Shown here piece by piece: positions 8,645 to 16,845 of a stretch of DNA of 44,120 nucleotides; position 1 is the stretch's first letter; the number at the start of each line of letters is the position of its first letter. The DNA lies in assembly GCA_024413595.1 (NCBI GenBank), contig JAKSUC010000025.1:1-44120 (forward strand), written 5' to 3'. The notes below the pieces were generated by a model. That model was given only the letters and a program-made list of their open reading frames with translations. It did not search any database and was not told the DNA's origin. The stretch is from Bacteroidales bacterium. Lineage in GTDB: Bacteria; Bacteroidota; Bacteroidia; Bacteroidales; UBA3824. A program made the position numbers and the translations under genes.

Positions 8645-9370
8645 ATGAAATACGCATTAGTAACAGGAGGAAGTCGCGGTTTAGGTCGTGCAATTTGTGT
8701 AAAACTTGCAAGTCAAGGATACAAAGTATTAATTAATTATGTTTCAAATCAAGCAAAAGCAGAAGAAACACTTCAATTAACCAGAGAAGCAGGTCAAGAA
8801 GGTGAATTAATCAAATTTGACGTAGCTAATTATGAAGAAACTACAACTGCTATTGATAAATGGTTAACTGATAATAAAGGAGAATATATTGATGTACTTG
8901 TAAATAATGCAGGAATTAGAAAAGATAATCTATTACCACTAATGCCACAAGAAGATTGGGCTGCTGTTACCACTATAACTATTAATGGATTTTATAATGT
9001 AACAAGAGCAGTTTTATCAAAAATGGTTCGTAAAAAACACGGAAGAATAATTAATATGGCATCCGTATCAGGTATTATAGGATTACCAGGTCAAACAAAT
9101 TATTCAGCATCCAAAGGTGCGATTATTGCCGCAACCAAAGCTCTATCAAAGGAAGTTGGTAAAAAAAATATTACTGTTAATGCTATTGCACCTGGTTTTA
9201 TAAAAACAGATATGACAGAAGGTCTTAATGAAGAAGAACTTGTTAAAAATGTTTCTTTAGGACGTTTTGGTGAACCAGAAGAAGTTGCTAACCTTGTAGC
9301 CTTTTTAGCTTCTGATTCTGCAGCTTATATAACAGGTGAATGTATTGCTATAACAGGAGGACTTCAATAA
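8645..9370 (+). CDS. fabG: 3-oxoacyl-[acyl-carrier-protein] reductase
   Basis: Short-chain dehydrogenase, 241 residues, which reduces beta-ketoacyl-ACP with NADPH in fatty acid elongation. TGGSRGLGRAI (cofactor binding), NNAGI, the catalytic Ser in NMASVSG and the YSASK Tyr/Lys pair are intact, and the ending AYITGECIAITGGLQ is typical of FabG. Short-chain dehydrogenases are hard to separate by reading alone, so a role in another acyl or polyene pathway cannot be excluded. No other fatty-acid gene adjoins it. Confidence 0.85.
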   Translation: MKYALVTGGSRGLGRAICVKLASQGYKVLINYVSNQAKAEETLQLTREAGQEGELIKFDVANYEETTTAIDKWLTDNKGEYIDVLVNNAGIRKDNLLPLMPQEDWAAVTTITINGFYNVTRAVLSKMVRKKHGRIINMASVSGIIGLPGQTNYSASKGAIIAATKALSKEVGKKNITVNAIAPGFIKTDMTEGLNEEELVKNVSLGRFGEPEEVANLVAFLASDSAAYITGECIAITGGLQ

Positions 9371-9378
9371 ATTAATAA

Positions 9379-9412
9379 AAAATCGAAAAACTTATATAGT
9401 TTTTCGATTTTA
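9379..9412. terminator. bidirectional intrinsic terminator
   Basis: AAAATCGAAAAACT (9379-9392) pairs perfectly with AGTTTTTCGATTTT (9398-9411) across a 5-nt loop, with flanking A and T runs. It lies between fabG (+) and the convergent lipoprotein gene (-) and can serve both. Confidence 0.85.
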
Positions 9413-9417
9413 AATTT

Positions 9418-9921
9418 TTAGTATGTTGTTAAAATTTCAGATAAATCTGCAATTAAATCTTTTGATTCTATATTATTTTTTTCAATACCATCACAAAAAC
9501 ATTTAAATATTTTACCGTCTTTATAATAAGCAGTTTCTATATACGAAGAATCAACATCAAAAATATAATTTCTATTCATAAAAATTGGTTTAGATTCTTT
9601 GATATAAAATTCAGAATTGCCAATATTACTTGAGTCTGATAAAAATGACACTTTTACAACATTACCTTTTAGAGAACAAATAACAGCATCTCCATTTCCT
9701 GTCTTTTTGTGTTTAATATCAAATAAATCTCCATTTTGACGTATATTGTCAACATATTCATCTATTGAATCTATAATATCAACATTGTTGATGTTTTCAT
9801 TAAATGAGTTTAGATTATTGCTGATGTTTTTATTATCAGCATTCCGTTTTATGGAATTTATATTACATGATTGTAATATAAAAACTAAAAACATCATTAA
9901 AATTATGTGTTTTTTTCTCAT
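9418..9921 (-). CDS. lipoprotein of unknown function
   Basis: 167 residues with a lipoprotein signal peptide (MRKKHIILMMFLVFILQSC, lipobox LQSC, Cys19) and an N/D/I-rich tether to about residue 70. The remaining domain of about 95 residues reads as beta-strands with conserved-looking FYIKESKP and a CFC pair. I recognise no family. About 235 nt of AT-rich DNA separate its start from the divergent hom gene; I saw no exact TAnnTTTG on its strand. Confidence 0.75.
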   Translation of the reverse strand: MRKKHIILMMFLVFILQSCNINSIKRNADNKNISNNLNSFNENINNVDIIDSIDEYVDNIRQNGDLFDIKHKKTGNGDAVICSLKGNVVKVSFLSDSSNIGNSEFYIKESKPIFMNRNYIFDVDSSYIETAYYKDGKIFKCFCDGIEKNNIESKDLIADLSEILTTY

Positions 9922-10156
9922 ATCGTGTTATTATTGTTTGATATTTAGTTGTAAAAAATAAGTAATATATTATAAATAAAACCGGCTACTTTTTGTATTT
10001 ATTTTCACAAAAAAATACAATAAATCAATTATTTTGCAAATATATGAATAAAAGAATAAAAACAAAATTTTGAAATAGTGTATTATTTAAAAAAAAATAG
10101 CTAAATTGCGCCCAAAAGTGCAAAGCATTTTTTATCATTATTGAAAAATAAAAATT

Positions 10157-11473
10157 ATGAGACCATTAAACATAGCTATACTCGGCTGCGGCACTGTAGG
10201 TGGCGGAGTTGCGAAAATTTTGACAGAACAAAAAGAATTACTTTCTAAACGTGCAGGTAGAGAAATAAACCTTAAAGTTATTGCAGAATTAAATCCTCCT
10301 GCAGCAATTAGTCGTTTTAATCTTGATAAAAAATATTTTGCTGGTGGCGGAGATACTGTTTCAAGAGAAGACGCTTCTAAAAACATTCAAAATATATTAG
10401 AAGCAGAAGATATTGACGTTGTTGTAGAAACCATGGGTGGTAAAGGAAACTTTGTTCATGATACATGTTTAGGTGTTCTTCAACATGGTAAAAATTTAGT
10501 TACGGCAAACAAAGCTCTATTAGCAGAACGAGGCGCAGATATTTTTAAAGAAGCCGAAGATAAAAAACTACAACTCGGCTACGAAGCAGCTGTTTGTGGT
10601 GCTATTCCTATTATTAAAGGTATAAAAGAATGTTTTACTGGTGATATTATCAATTCTGTTTGTGGAATTTTTAATGGAACAAGTAATTATATTCTAACTC
10701 AAATGCAAAATAAAGGATTAGATTTTAGTGAAGCGCTTAAACTAGCTCAAAAAGAAGGTTATGCAGAAGCAGACCCTACACTTGATATTAATGGAGGTGA
10801 TGCAAGTCATAAATTAATTCTTTTAATAAAACTTGCCTTTGGTATGGAGGTTACAATGGATCAACTTTCAATAACAGGTATACAAAATATCACTAAAAAT
10901 GATATGGATTTTGCTCGCGAAATTAATTCGTCTATCAAATTAATTTGTATGGCACGTCGCGAAAATAATCAAATATTTGCAGAAGTTCGTCCAATGGCAG
11001 TTAAAAACGACAATACTTTATCAAGTGTAAATTATGCAGTTAATGCAGTTCGCCTAGATAATAAATATTCTGATACACATTTCTTTATCGGCAAAGGTGC
11101 AGGAAGTTCCGAAACTGCAATGTCTATTGTTTCTGATATCGTGTTTATTGCTCGTCATGGTGATGTAGAAACTTATAACGAAAAAAATAACTTAGTTTTA
11201 GGTGATAGTAAAAAAATTGCTTTTCCTTATTTAGTATCATTCAAAACTAAAAATTTACCAGGAACTACTGGACTTATCGCTACTGAAATTGGAAAACAAG
11301 GAATTAATATTGAAACTGTTAGTCATAATCGTTTTAGTGGTGAAACTGCTGATTTTTCTGTTGAAACAGAAAGTTGTGAATTTGATAAAATAGAAAAAGC
11401 AATTGCAGAAATAAAGAAAATTAATAACGATTTACTTTTAGAAGATCCTAAAATATTACCAATTCTTTATTAA
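10157..11473 (+). CDS. hom: homoserine dehydrogenase
   Basis: NAD(P)-dependent reduction of aspartate semialdehyde to homoserine, the branch point to threonine and methionine. The N-terminal cofactor motif is ILGCGTVGGGVAKIL. The catalytic region includes GIFNGTSNYILTQM and GYAEADPTLDINGGDASHK. The last about 80 residues (LPGTTGLIATEIGKQGINIE) form an ACT domain, implying allosteric feedback, classically by threonine. It is monofunctional (438 residues), not fused to aspartokinase. The GYF_2 gene follows after 17 nt, so read-through is possible. Near-consensus TAAATTG at 10102-10108 may be part of its promoter. Confidence 0.96.
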   Translation: MRPLNIAILGCGTVGGGVAKILTEQKELLSKRAGREINLKVIAELNPPAAISRFNLDKKYFAGGGDTVSREDASKNIQNILEAEDIDVVVETMGGKGNFVHDTCLGVLQHGKNLVTANKALLAERGADIFKEAEDKKLQLGYEAAVCGAIPIIKGIKECFTGDIINSVCGIFNGTSNYILTQMQNKGLDFSEALKLAQKEGYAEADPTLDINGGDASHKLILLIKLAFGMEVTMDQLSITGIQNITKNDMDFAREINSSIKLICMARRENNQIFAEVRPMAVKNDNTLSSVNYAVNAVRLDNKYSDTHFFIGKGAGSSETAMSIVSDIVFIARHGDVETYNEKNNLVLGDSKKIAFPYLVSFKTKNLPGTTGLIATEIGKQGINIETVSHNRFSGETADFSVETESCEFDKIEKAIAEIKKINNDLLLEDPKILPILY

Positions 11474-11490
11474 TTTAATTGAAATAAAAT

Positions 11491-12000
11491 ATGAAGCCAT
11501 ACTTTTACAGAATTAATGATCAACAAATAGGTCCTGTTTACCCTAAAGATATGATAGGCAAAGTATCATTAGATACATACGTATGGTGTGAAGGTATGGA
11601 AAATTGGACTTTAATAAAAAATTTGCCTGAGCTTGCTACAGAATTAAATCTTGTAGCTATACCTCAACAAAATTCAACACCAAATACAATTCCTCCAAAT
11701 TTACCAAATTATCAAAACAATAATACTAATGGTTATGAAGAAAAACCTCCTCGTCCCAAAAATTATTTGGCATTATCAATAGTTGCAGTACTATTATGTC
11801 AAATATTAGGAATTATAGCAATTGTTTATTCGTCAAAAGTTGACACAGATTATAATTTGGGTAATTATGAAGATGCAATTAAACATTCAAAAACAGCAAA
11901 AACCTTAGGTATAATATCTATTGTTAGTGTTGTAGCGATTATAGCATTATATATCGCTTTTATTGTATTTGCAATTGCATTTAACATAAATCATTATTAA
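11491..12000 (+). CDS. GYF_2-dispanin (CD225) membrane protein, copy 1
   Basis: 169 residues. Residues 1-50 form a GYF_2 (DUF4339) domain: YRINDQQIGPVYPKDM, TYVWCEGMENW and NLPEL match the usual GP...W.GM..W..PEL pattern. A P/N/Q-rich linker leads to two membrane helices (about 88-110 and 133-162) flanking SSKVDTDYNLGNYEDA, the signature of CD225/dispanin proteins (bacterial relatives of interferon-induced transmembrane proteins). GYF-type domains bind proline-rich peptides in eukaryotes; the bacterial role is unknown. Two paralogues follow. Confidence 0.85.
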   Translation: MKPYFYRINDQQIGPVYPKDMIGKVSLDTYVWCEGMENWTLIKNLPELATELNLVAIPQQNSTPNTIPPNLPNYQNNNTNGYEEKPPRPKNYLALSIVAVLLCQILGIIAIVYSSKVDTDYNLGNYEDAIKHSKTAKTLGIISIVSVVAIIALYIAFIVFAIAFNINHY

Positions 12001-12011
12001 ACTAAATAAAA

Positions 12012-12491
12012 ATGATAGAATATTATTATATAGAAAAAGGTGATCAAAAAGGTCCAGTAAGTATAGAACAATTAAAAGAATTAGCTAATATTGAAACATA
12101 TGTTTGGTTTGAAGGAATGACAGATTGGAAAAAAATTAAAGATGTTCCTGAATTAGCAATTGAATTTAATATTAACACAACGCAAGAAATTATTACTCCT
12201 GAAAATAAAGTTAGTATACAAGATAATTTGCCTAATCAAGAAATAAATAATAATGGTAAGAAGTGTCCAGAAAATTATCTAGCATTGGCTATAATTTCAA
12301 CAGTTCTTTGTTGTTGGCCAATTGGAATAGCTGCCATCGTTAATGCTTCAAAAGTTAACTCAGCCTTTTCCGCAGGTAAATATATTGATGCAGAAGATTA
12401 CTCAGAAAAAGCCAAAAAGTATTCTATAGCAAGTATAATTCTTGGATTTGTAGGTCTTATAATTTATTATGCTTTATATTTTTCAAGATAA
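12012..12491 (+). CDS. GYF_2-dispanin (CD225) membrane protein, copy 2
   Basis: 159 residues with the same architecture as the previous gene. GYF_2 spans residues 1-50 (YYYIEKGDQKGPVS, TYVWFEGMTDW, DVPEL). After a polar linker comes the dispanin part (LALAIISTVLCCWPIGIAAI, ASKVNSAFSAGKYIDAE), with the cysteine pair at the first helix typical of the family. It is 11 nt after copy 1 and 8 nt before the DUF2752 gene, so the three are surely one transcript. Confidence 0.88.
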   Translation: MIEYYYIEKGDQKGPVSIEQLKELANIETYVWFEGMTDWKKIKDVPELAIEFNINTTQEIITPENKVSIQDNLPNQEINNNGKKCPENYLALAIISTVLCCWPIGIAAIVNASKVNSAFSAGKYIDAEDYSEKAKKYSIASIILGFVGLIIYYALYFSR

Positions 12492-12499
12492 TAATAAAA

Positions 12500-12898
12500 A
12501 TGAAAAAATCATTTACACTTAAAATTATTATAATTATCTTTCTTATAATAATTTTAAGTGTATTTATTTATCTTTTTTCATTTTATGATCCTGAAAAATA
12601 CAATTTTTTTCCAAAATGTTTATTCTATTCTATAACAGGATATAAATGTCCTGGTTGTGGAATTCAAAGAGCTATTCATCATATATTTATTGGAGATTTT
12701 GTAGAAGCTTTTAAATATAACTCATTAGCATTTTTTGCAATTCCTTATGTATTATTATTAATTTCTTTTAAAAATATTCCTTACCTTTATAATAAATTCC
12801 CAAAATTTACAAATAATCTTTCTAATAATAAAGCTTGCTTAATAATTTTTATTATTATTGTACTTTTTTGGATTTTTAGAAATATATTTAATTTTTAA
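12500..12898 (+). CDS. DUF2752 membrane protein
   Basis: 132 residues with an N-terminal membrane helix (about 8-28) and two more (about 77-95 and 112-130). The signature CPGCGIQRAIHHIF, followed by a short loop and AFKYNSLAFFAIP, defines DUF2752. DUF2752 genes often sit beside dispanin-domain genes in Bacteroidota (recall), and here one lies inside a run of three. The biochemical function is unknown; the CPGC motif could bind metal or a thiol. Confidence 0.88.
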   Translation: MKKSFTLKIIIIIFLIIILSVFIYLFSFYDPEKYNFFPKCLFYSITGYKCPGCGIQRAIHHIFIGDFVEAFKYNSLAFFAIPYVLLLISFKNIPYLYNKFPKFTNNLSNNKACLIIFIIIVLFWIFRNIFNF

Positions 12899-12951
12899 TT
12901 CACTTTTATTTATTTTAACAACTATATTATTGATTAAATAAAGAAGTATTA

Positions 12952-13440
12952 ATGATGAAAGAATATTATTTTTATTCAAATAACAAAACCAATGGTCCCG
13001 TTTCATACGGACAATTAGTTGAACTTGCTGATGCAAAAACACCAGTTTGGTGCGAAGGTATGGATGATTGGAAACCTATTGAAAATATACCTGAGTTAGC
13101 ATCTGATATGGGAATTAAATATGTTCCTGAAATAAGAGCCGAATCTACAATAAATAAAACTACTATCAATATTCCTTTAAATTCATCTAGAACTAGTTCT
13201 AATGTAAATATTAATCTGGAAGATGAAAATAAACTAAAACATAATTCATATCTTGTTTTGTCTATTTTATCTATAATATTTTCTATAAAACCAATTGGTG
13301 CAATAGGTTTATTGTTTTCAATATTAACAATGTCATGTAATAAACATAAAGATTATAAACACGCAAAAGTATATTCAGTTATAGCTTTAGTTTCGTTTAT
13401 TATTAATTTGATGATATTTCTAATTAATAATGGAATTTGA
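12952..13440 (+). CDS. GYF_2-dispanin-like membrane protein, copy 3
   Basis: 162 residues. The GYF_2 domain is clear (YYFYSNNKTNGPVSYGQL, TPVWCEGMDDW, NIPEL). The linker is longer and S/T/N-rich. The membrane half has the first helix (YLVLSILSIIFSIKPIGAIG), but the loop reads SCNKHKDYKHAKVYS in place of the usual SKVNxxxxxGxYxxA. It is therefore the most diverged copy and may have a changed role. It stands 53 nt after the DUF2752 gene; a second ATG immediately follows the first. Confidence 0.8.
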   Translation: MMKEYYFYSNNKTNGPVSYGQLVELADAKTPVWCEGMDDWKPIENIPELASDMGIKYVPEIRAESTINKTTINIPLNSSRTSSNVNINLEDENKLKHNSYLVLSILSIIFSIKPIGAIGLLFSILTMSCNKHKDYKHAKVYSVIALVSFIINLMIFLINNGI

Positions 13441-13445
13441 TAAAT

Positions 13446-13480
13446 AAAAATGCCGAAATTAATTATAATTAATTTCGGCA
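13446..13480 (-). terminator. intrinsic terminator for pncB (hairpin shared by both strands)
   Basis: TGCCGAAATTAATTA (13451-13465) and TAATTAATTTCGGCA (13466-13480) form a perfect 15-bp inverted repeat. On the minus strand the hairpin is followed by TTTTT, so it terminates pncB. On the plus strand the following sequence is only AT-rich, so termination of the dispanin operon would be weaker. Confidence 0.8.
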
Positions 13481-13500
13481 ATAATTAAATTAAGATTATT

Positions 13501-14670
13501 TTATTTAATATCTAAAACATCTTTTGCTAATTTAATTGCGATTTTATCACCTGTATGTTTGCCAGGATTGTCTGATAATTTTACAACTTCAGTCCATTCT
13601 TTACCACCGCAACCCTTAACAGCTTTAAGTTTAATTACCATATTTAATGGTTTTACTCCAACATCGTTTGTAAAGTTAGTTCCAATTCCAAAAGACATTC
13701 CAATTCTACCTTTGCAATAATTAACAATTGTTTTTACCATTTCAGGATCCAATCCATCAGAAAAAACAATAGTTTTGCTTAAAGGATTAATTCTCAATTT
13801 TTCGTAATGCTTAATAGTTTTGTCAGCAAATTCTAGAGGACTTCCAGAATCATGACGAACACCATCAAATAATTTTGCATATAAAGTGTCAAAATCTCTA
13901 AAAAATACTTCAGTTGTAAATGTATCAGATAAGGCTATTCCTAAATCACCACGATAAACTTTAACCCAATTTTCTAGAGCTACTTTATTAGCCATTTTAT
14001 AACCATATTTTGCAGCATGAAACATAAACCATTCGTGAGCATGTGTTCCAATTGGTGTAGTTTTGTATTTCATTGCAAGATATACATTACTAGTTCCAAC
14101 AAAGGTAGATTTTGAATATTTATTTAAAGTATTAACAATAGTATCTTGATTTTCAAAAGAATATCTACGTCTTGTCCCAAAATCTGCAACTTTTATTCCT
14201 AATTGTTGATAAAGTTTCATTTTAGAATCAGCTTTTTCAATTCTTTCTTCTTTTGACAATACTTTTTCTCCAGTCATTTTAAAATTAAGTTCACTAATTA
14301 ATGCCATTAAAGGAACTTCCCATAAAATAGTTCTATACCAGAAACCCTCAATTTCTACTTCAATTTTATCATCTATTTCATTGATTTTTATTTCTGAAGG
14401 GTCAAATCTAAATCCTCTCAAAAAATCAAGATATGATTGTGGAAGATAATAGCATTTTTCTTTCATAAACTGATATTCTTCATCAGTTAATTTAAGATTA
14501 GCCATTTCGTCAATTTCTTTTCTAAGTTCCTTAGCAAAGTTTTTAGGAAATTTATTTGAGCCTCTGTTTGTAAATTTATATTTTACAATATCAGATGGAT
14601 ACAAAGAAACAACGCCATATTGCATTGTAAACTTATACAAATCGTTGTCTGTAAAATGTTTTATAATCAT
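13501..14670 (-). CDS. pncB: nicotinate phosphoribosyltransferase
   Basis: NAD salvage enzyme that makes nicotinate mononucleotide from nicotinic acid and PRPP with ATP hydrolysis. The 389-residue protein begins LYKFTMQYGV and has FGTRRRYSFENQ and the GTHAHEWFMFHAA segment with the autophosphorylated-type histidine. RHDSGSP and GIGTNFTNDVG complete the phosphoribosyl-binding face. It stands alone, divergent from rplM across 293 nt of AT-rich DNA. Confidence 0.95.
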   Translation of the reverse strand: MIIKHFTDNDLYKFTMQYGVVSLYPSDIVKYKFTNRGSNKFPKNFAKELRKEIDEMANLKLTDEEYQFMKEKCYYLPQSYLDFLRGFRFDPSEIKINEIDDKIEVEIEGFWYRTILWEVPLMALISELNFKMTGEKVLSKEERIEKADSKMKLYQQLGIKVADFGTRRRYSFENQDTIVNTLNKYSKSTFVGTSNVYLAMKYKTTPIGTHAHEWFMFHAAKYGYKMANKVALENWVKVYRGDLGIALSDTFTTEVFFRDFDTLYAKLFDGVRHDSGSPLEFADKTIKHYEKLRINPLSKTIVFSDGLDPEMVKTIVNYCKGRIGMSFGIGTNFTNDVGVKPLNMVIKLKAVKGCGGKEWTEVVKLSDNPGKHTGDKIAIKLAKDVLDIK

Positions 14671-14888
14671 AATCGTTAAGATTTAATTTTTTTCTCTTAT
14701 ATTAAACGTTATTCATTGTGTTTTTGTTACACATTGCAAATTACGTGAATTATTATTAAATATGCAAATAAATAAAATAAAACATAAAAAAATAAATTTA
14801 AATGATTGTATATCAATATTTAAATAAAAAAAATATTTTTTTTGAAAAAAAAATAAAAAAAAATGCAAATCATTAAAAATTAATTGTC

Positions 14889-14896
14889 TAAATTTG
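14889..14896 (+). promoter_or_regulatory. Bacteroidota-type -7 element for the rplM operon
   Basis: TAAATTTG at 14889-14896 matches TAnnTTTG and lies about 70 nt before the rplM start, which would leave a leader of roughly 60 nt. No good -33 TTTG is at the expected spacing. The leader is almost pure A/T and shows no strong hairpin. Confidence 0.6.
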
Positions 14897-14963
14897 CGCG
14901 TCCGATTTATTATCCATATTACAATTAAAAGTATTTAGTAATTAATTAATTAAATTTAAAAAA

Positions 14964-15428
14964 GTGGATTCATTAAGTTACAAAACAGTATCGCTCAACA
15001 AGGCAACCGTAAAAAAAGAATGGTTGTTGGTTGATGCGACCGACCAAACTTTAGGACGTTTTGCGTCTAAAGTAGCCATGCTGTTGAGAGGAAAATACAA
15101 AGCCTCTTTTACTCCGCATGTAGACTGCGGTGACAATGTAATTGTTATCAATGCAGAAAAAATTAAAATGACCGGCAATAAGTGGGCTCAAAAAGAGTAT
15201 GTACACCACACAGGTTATCCAGGAGGCCAAAGAATCGAAATCGCAAACGAATTCGTTAAAAAAGCAAATGGTCCCGAAAGAATCATTGAAAAGGCTGTAA
15301 GAGGTATGCTTCCTAAAACAAAATTAGGAGATGCTATTCTTAGAAACAACCTTAAAGTTTATCAGGGTGAAAAGCACAATCACGAAGCTCAACAACCCAA
15401 ACTTATCAATTTAAACGACCTTAGATAA
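14964..15428 (+). CDS. rplM: 50S ribosomal protein L13
   Basis: 154 residues, matching the Bacteroidota L13 form (MDSLSYKTVSLNKATVKKEW, VDATDQTLGR, TPHVDCGDNVIVINA, HHTGYPGGQR, GMLPKTKLG). The start codon is GTG; this choice gives the conserved Bacteroidota N-terminus and no ATG lies nearby in frame. It leads the ribosomal block, 2 nt before rpsI, the classic L13-S9 pairing. Confidence 0.97.
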   Translation: MDSLSYKTVSLNKATVKKEWLLVDATDQTLGRFASKVAMLLRGKYKASFTPHVDCGDNVIVINAEKIKMTGNKWAQKEYVHHTGYPGGQRIEIANEFVKKANGPERIIEKAVRGMLPKTKLGDAILRNNLKVYQGEKHNHEAQQPKLINLNDLR

Positions 15429-15430
15429 TC

Positions 15431-15820
15431 ATGGCAGAAGTTACAAACACTATTGGTAGAAGAAAAGCTGCAATAGCTCGTGTCTATCTTACACCAGGTA
15501 AAGGTGAAATTAAAATTAATGGTAAAGATTACAAAGAATACTTTACTGTACCTCAATTCCAAATTGTTGTTATGCAACCATTTGCTAAACTTGGTCAAAC
15601 TGAAAACTACGACGTTAAAGTAAACGTTGCTGGTGGTGGTTATAAAGGTCAAGCAGAAGCAGTTCGTATGGGTATTGCTAGAGCATTAGTTGAAATCAAT
15701 CCAGAAGATCGTGTATCTTTGAAAAAAGAAGGTTTCTTAAGACGTGACTCAAGAGTTGTTGAAAGAAAGAAACCAGGACGTCCAGGTGCACGTAAACGCT
15801 TCCAATTCAGCAAGCGTTAG
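15431..15820 (+). CDS. rpsI: 30S ribosomal protein S9
   Basis: 129 residues, with TIGRRKAAIARVYLTPGKG at the N-terminus, GGGYKGQAEAVRMGIARAL in the middle and the basic tail ending in RKRFQFSKR, whose terminal Lys/Arg reaches the P-site tRNA in known ribosomes. It follows rplM by 2 nt. A structured spacer separates it from rpsB. Confidence 0.98.
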   Translation: MAEVTNTIGRRKAAIARVYLTPGKGEIKINGKDYKEYFTVPQFQIVVMQPFAKLGQTENYDVKVNVAGGGYKGQAEAVRMGIARALVEINPEDRVSLKKEGFLRRDSRVVERKKPGRPGARKRFQFSKR

Positions 15821-15838
15821 TATTAAGTTTAGTATCCA

Positions 15839-15890
15839 AATTGCTGAGACCTAGGGCACTTGTGATTTGTCCCTTAGCTACCCGGCAATT
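15839..15890 (+). promoter_or_regulatory. structured leader before rpsB (candidate S2-binding regulator)
   Basis: This 52-nt stretch is visibly richer in G+C than anything around it. The outer stem is AATTGC (15839-15844) with GCAATT (15885-15890). The inner stem is CTAGGGCA (15851-15858) with TGTCCCTTAG (15868-15877), with single bulged T residues. Conserved-looking GACC and CTACCC fill the internal loop. It lies 35 nt before the rpsB ATG. Autogenous control of rpsB by S2 is known in proteobacteria; this being the equivalent here is inference. Confidence 0.6.
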
Positions 15891-15924
15891 GAATTAGTTG
15901 AACGTAAACAAACATTTATTTAAA

Positions 15925-16770
15925 ATGGCAGTAAATTTTGAAGATTTATTAGAAGCAGGTGTACATTTCGGACACTTGAAAAGAAAATGGAATCCTGCAA
16001 TGGCCCCTTACATTTTTATGGAAAGAGGCGGAATCCACATCATTGACTTACATAAAACAGCAGCTAAACTCGACGAAGCAGCAGCTGCTATTAAACAAAT
16101 AGCTAAATCGGGCAGAAAAATTCTTTTTGTTGCAACAAAAAAACAAGCTAAAGAAATTGTTGCTGAAAAAGTTAAGGCTGTTAATATGCCTTACGTTACT
16201 GAAAGATGGTCTGGTGGTATGTTAACTAACTTCCCTACCATTCGTAAAGCCGTTAAAAAAATGACAACCATCGATAAGATGGCTTCTGACGGTACTTTCG
16301 ATCAACTTTCTAAACGTGAAAAACTTCAAATCAACCGTCAAAGAGAAAAATTAGAAAAAACTCTTGGTTCTATTGTTGATTTGACTAGAACTCCAGCTGC
16401 TTTATTCGTTGTTGATGTTACTAAAGAAAAAATCGCTGTTAAGGAAGCTAAGAGATTACATATCCCTGTATTTGCTATGGTGGATACTAACTCAAATCCT
16501 AACGATGTAGACTTTGTAATTCCAGCAAACGATGACGCTGCTAAATCTATTTCTATTGTTCTTGACGTTATTACTAAAGCTATCGCTGAAGGCGCAGCTG
16601 AACGTAAATCTGACAAAGATACACAAGAAAAAGACGGAGCTAAAGCTGACAACAAACACGGCAAAGTTCGTAAATCTAGAGCTAGAAAAAACTCTAATGA
16701 CGAAAAAACTGCTGAAAACGTTGAAGCTAAAGCTAATGAAGCTGGAAACGCTGAAAATAGCGAAAACTAA
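15925..16770 (+). CDS. rpsB: 30S ribosomal protein S2
   Basis: 281 residues beginning MAVNFEDLLEAGVHFGH. The core motifs KRKWNPAMAPYIF, VTERWSGGMLTNFPTI and DTNSNPNDVDFVIPANDDA are all present. A lysine- and asparagine-rich low-complexity tail of about 45 residues follows the core, as in other Bacteroidota S2 proteins. A TTG codon 9 codons upstream was rejected as start because the conserved N-terminus begins at the ATG. tsf follows after a hairpin. Confidence 0.97.
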   Translation: MAVNFEDLLEAGVHFGHLKRKWNPAMAPYIFMERGGIHIIDLHKTAAKLDEAAAAIKQIAKSGRKILFVATKKQAKEIVAEKVKAVNMPYVTERWSGGMLTNFPTIRKAVKKMTTIDKMASDGTFDQLSKREKLQINRQREKLEKTLGSIVDLTRTPAALFVVDVTKEKIAVKEAKRLHIPVFAMVDTNSNPNDVDFVIPANDDAAKSISIVLDVITKAIAEGAAERKSDKDTQEKDGAKADNKHGKVRKSRARKNSNDEKTAENVEAKANEAGNAENSEN

Positions 16771-16779
16771 TAATTTATA

Positions 16780-16821
16780 AACTTCCCTGCTAAATTTATA
16801 ACGGGGAAGTTCTTTTTTTTT
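16780..16821 (+). terminator. intrinsic terminator/attenuator between rpsB and tsf
   Basis: AACTTCCC (16780-16787) pairs with GGGAAGTT (16804-16811), followed by a run of nine T interrupted by one C. It lies in the 75-nt rpsB-tsf gap, leaving only about 24 nt before the tsf ATG. Partial read-through would set the S2 to EF-Ts ratio. Confidence 0.75.
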
Positions 16822-16845
16822 CTTATCATATAAAATTTTGAAAAA

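Noticed and set aside
8645..9370. fabG as part of an aryl-polyene or flexirubin cluster
   Set aside because: No ketosynthase, acyl carrier protein, thioesterase or outer-membrane export gene of such clusters is adjacent.
13451..13480. 30-bp perfect palindrome considered as a mobile-element end or operator
   Set aside because: It sits between convergent genes and is followed by a T run on the pncB strand, so a terminator explains it.
14897..14963. Autoregulatory leader before rplM
   Set aside because: The roughly 60-nt leader is almost pure A/T and shows no stable stem, unlike the rpsB leader.
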